Source: Paramecium tetraurelia
Taxonomy: Eukaryota > Ciliophora > Oligohymenophorea > Peniculida > Parameciidae
Direction: 5' to 3'
DNA: 64,000 nt
Assembly (NCBI RefSeq): GCF_000165425.1
Contig: NW_001799012.1
Location: 128,159-192,158, forward strand
The notes below the pieces were generated by a model. It saw only the letters and a program-made list of their open reading frames with translations. It was not told where the DNA came from and made no database searches. Both the position numbers and the translations under genes were made by a program. How positions within the stretch are numbered: position 1 is the stretch's first letter; every line of letters begins with the position of its first letter. This document shows positions 63,932-64,000 of the stretch, piece by piece.

Positions 63932-64000
63932 GAAGATTTTTGATAAAATAAATGAAAATTTCAGAAATCTCATAATAAATATAATAAAGTCACAGTCTAA

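Overview
The window is macronuclear-type ciliate DNA and looks like Paramecium; the species cannot be fixed from the sequence alone. Conserved proteins (ribosomal proteins, kinases, PDI, eIF3d) read through only if TAA and TAG are glutamine and TGA is the sole stop. Genes are AT-rich, packed on both strands, often 25-60 bases apart, and interrupted by very short introns of about 20-35 nt. Under this code I could close about 40 complete genes by hand. For most of them the spliced length is an exact multiple of three, which is the main internal check.

Layout. 0-7.5 kb: a truncated Ulp1/SENP-like protease, a VAP/MSP-domain tail-anchored protein, two unrecognised small proteins, an Era-type GTPase and an AGC protein kinase. 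7.5-18.4 kb: two very large tandem paralogues, multi-pass membrane proteins with a PAS domain (TmcB-like), the second divergent from a coiled-coil gene with only 26 bp between start codons. 20-27 kb: small genes, including a complex III hinge protein (UQCRH), a J-domain membrane protein, a centrin-like EF-hand protein and a Cys/His-rich coiled-coil protein, separated by AT-rich spacers.

27-31.4 kb: a cGMP-dependent protein kinase (PKG) with an MGCGSS acylation start, then ribosomal proteins uL5 and eS1. 31.5-40.7 kb: a SHIPPO-repeat protein, a cytochrome P450 reductase-type diflavin enzyme, a coiled-coil protein, an OSCA/TMEM63-like channel, a 1.6 kb gene-poor AT-rich spacer and a SAXO-like microtubule protein. 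40.8-49 kb: a three-domain PDI, an ankyrin protein, a PH-kinase, a coiled-coil protein with an unresolved frame step and a second OSCA/TMEM63-like channel.

49-64 kb: an otubain-like protein apparently lacking the catalytic Cys, a WD40 protein, a small four-TM protein, eL28, a small unrecognised protein, eS4, eIF3d, a BRO1/ALIX-like protein, a short LSM14-domain protein, an acylated MORN protein, an F-box coiled-coil protein and a TauE/SafE transporter.

The genes are a normal eukaryotic mixture: translation, membrane sensing and signalling, cilium structure and protein folding. No operon-like system, mobile element, CRISPR array, tRNA or rRNA was found. The most unusual signals are the many introns whose 3' splice site is AAG or CAG instead of TAG, the tandem PAS giants with a patch of near-identical DNA, head-to-tail gene overlaps, and a few frame steps that no plausible short intron explains.
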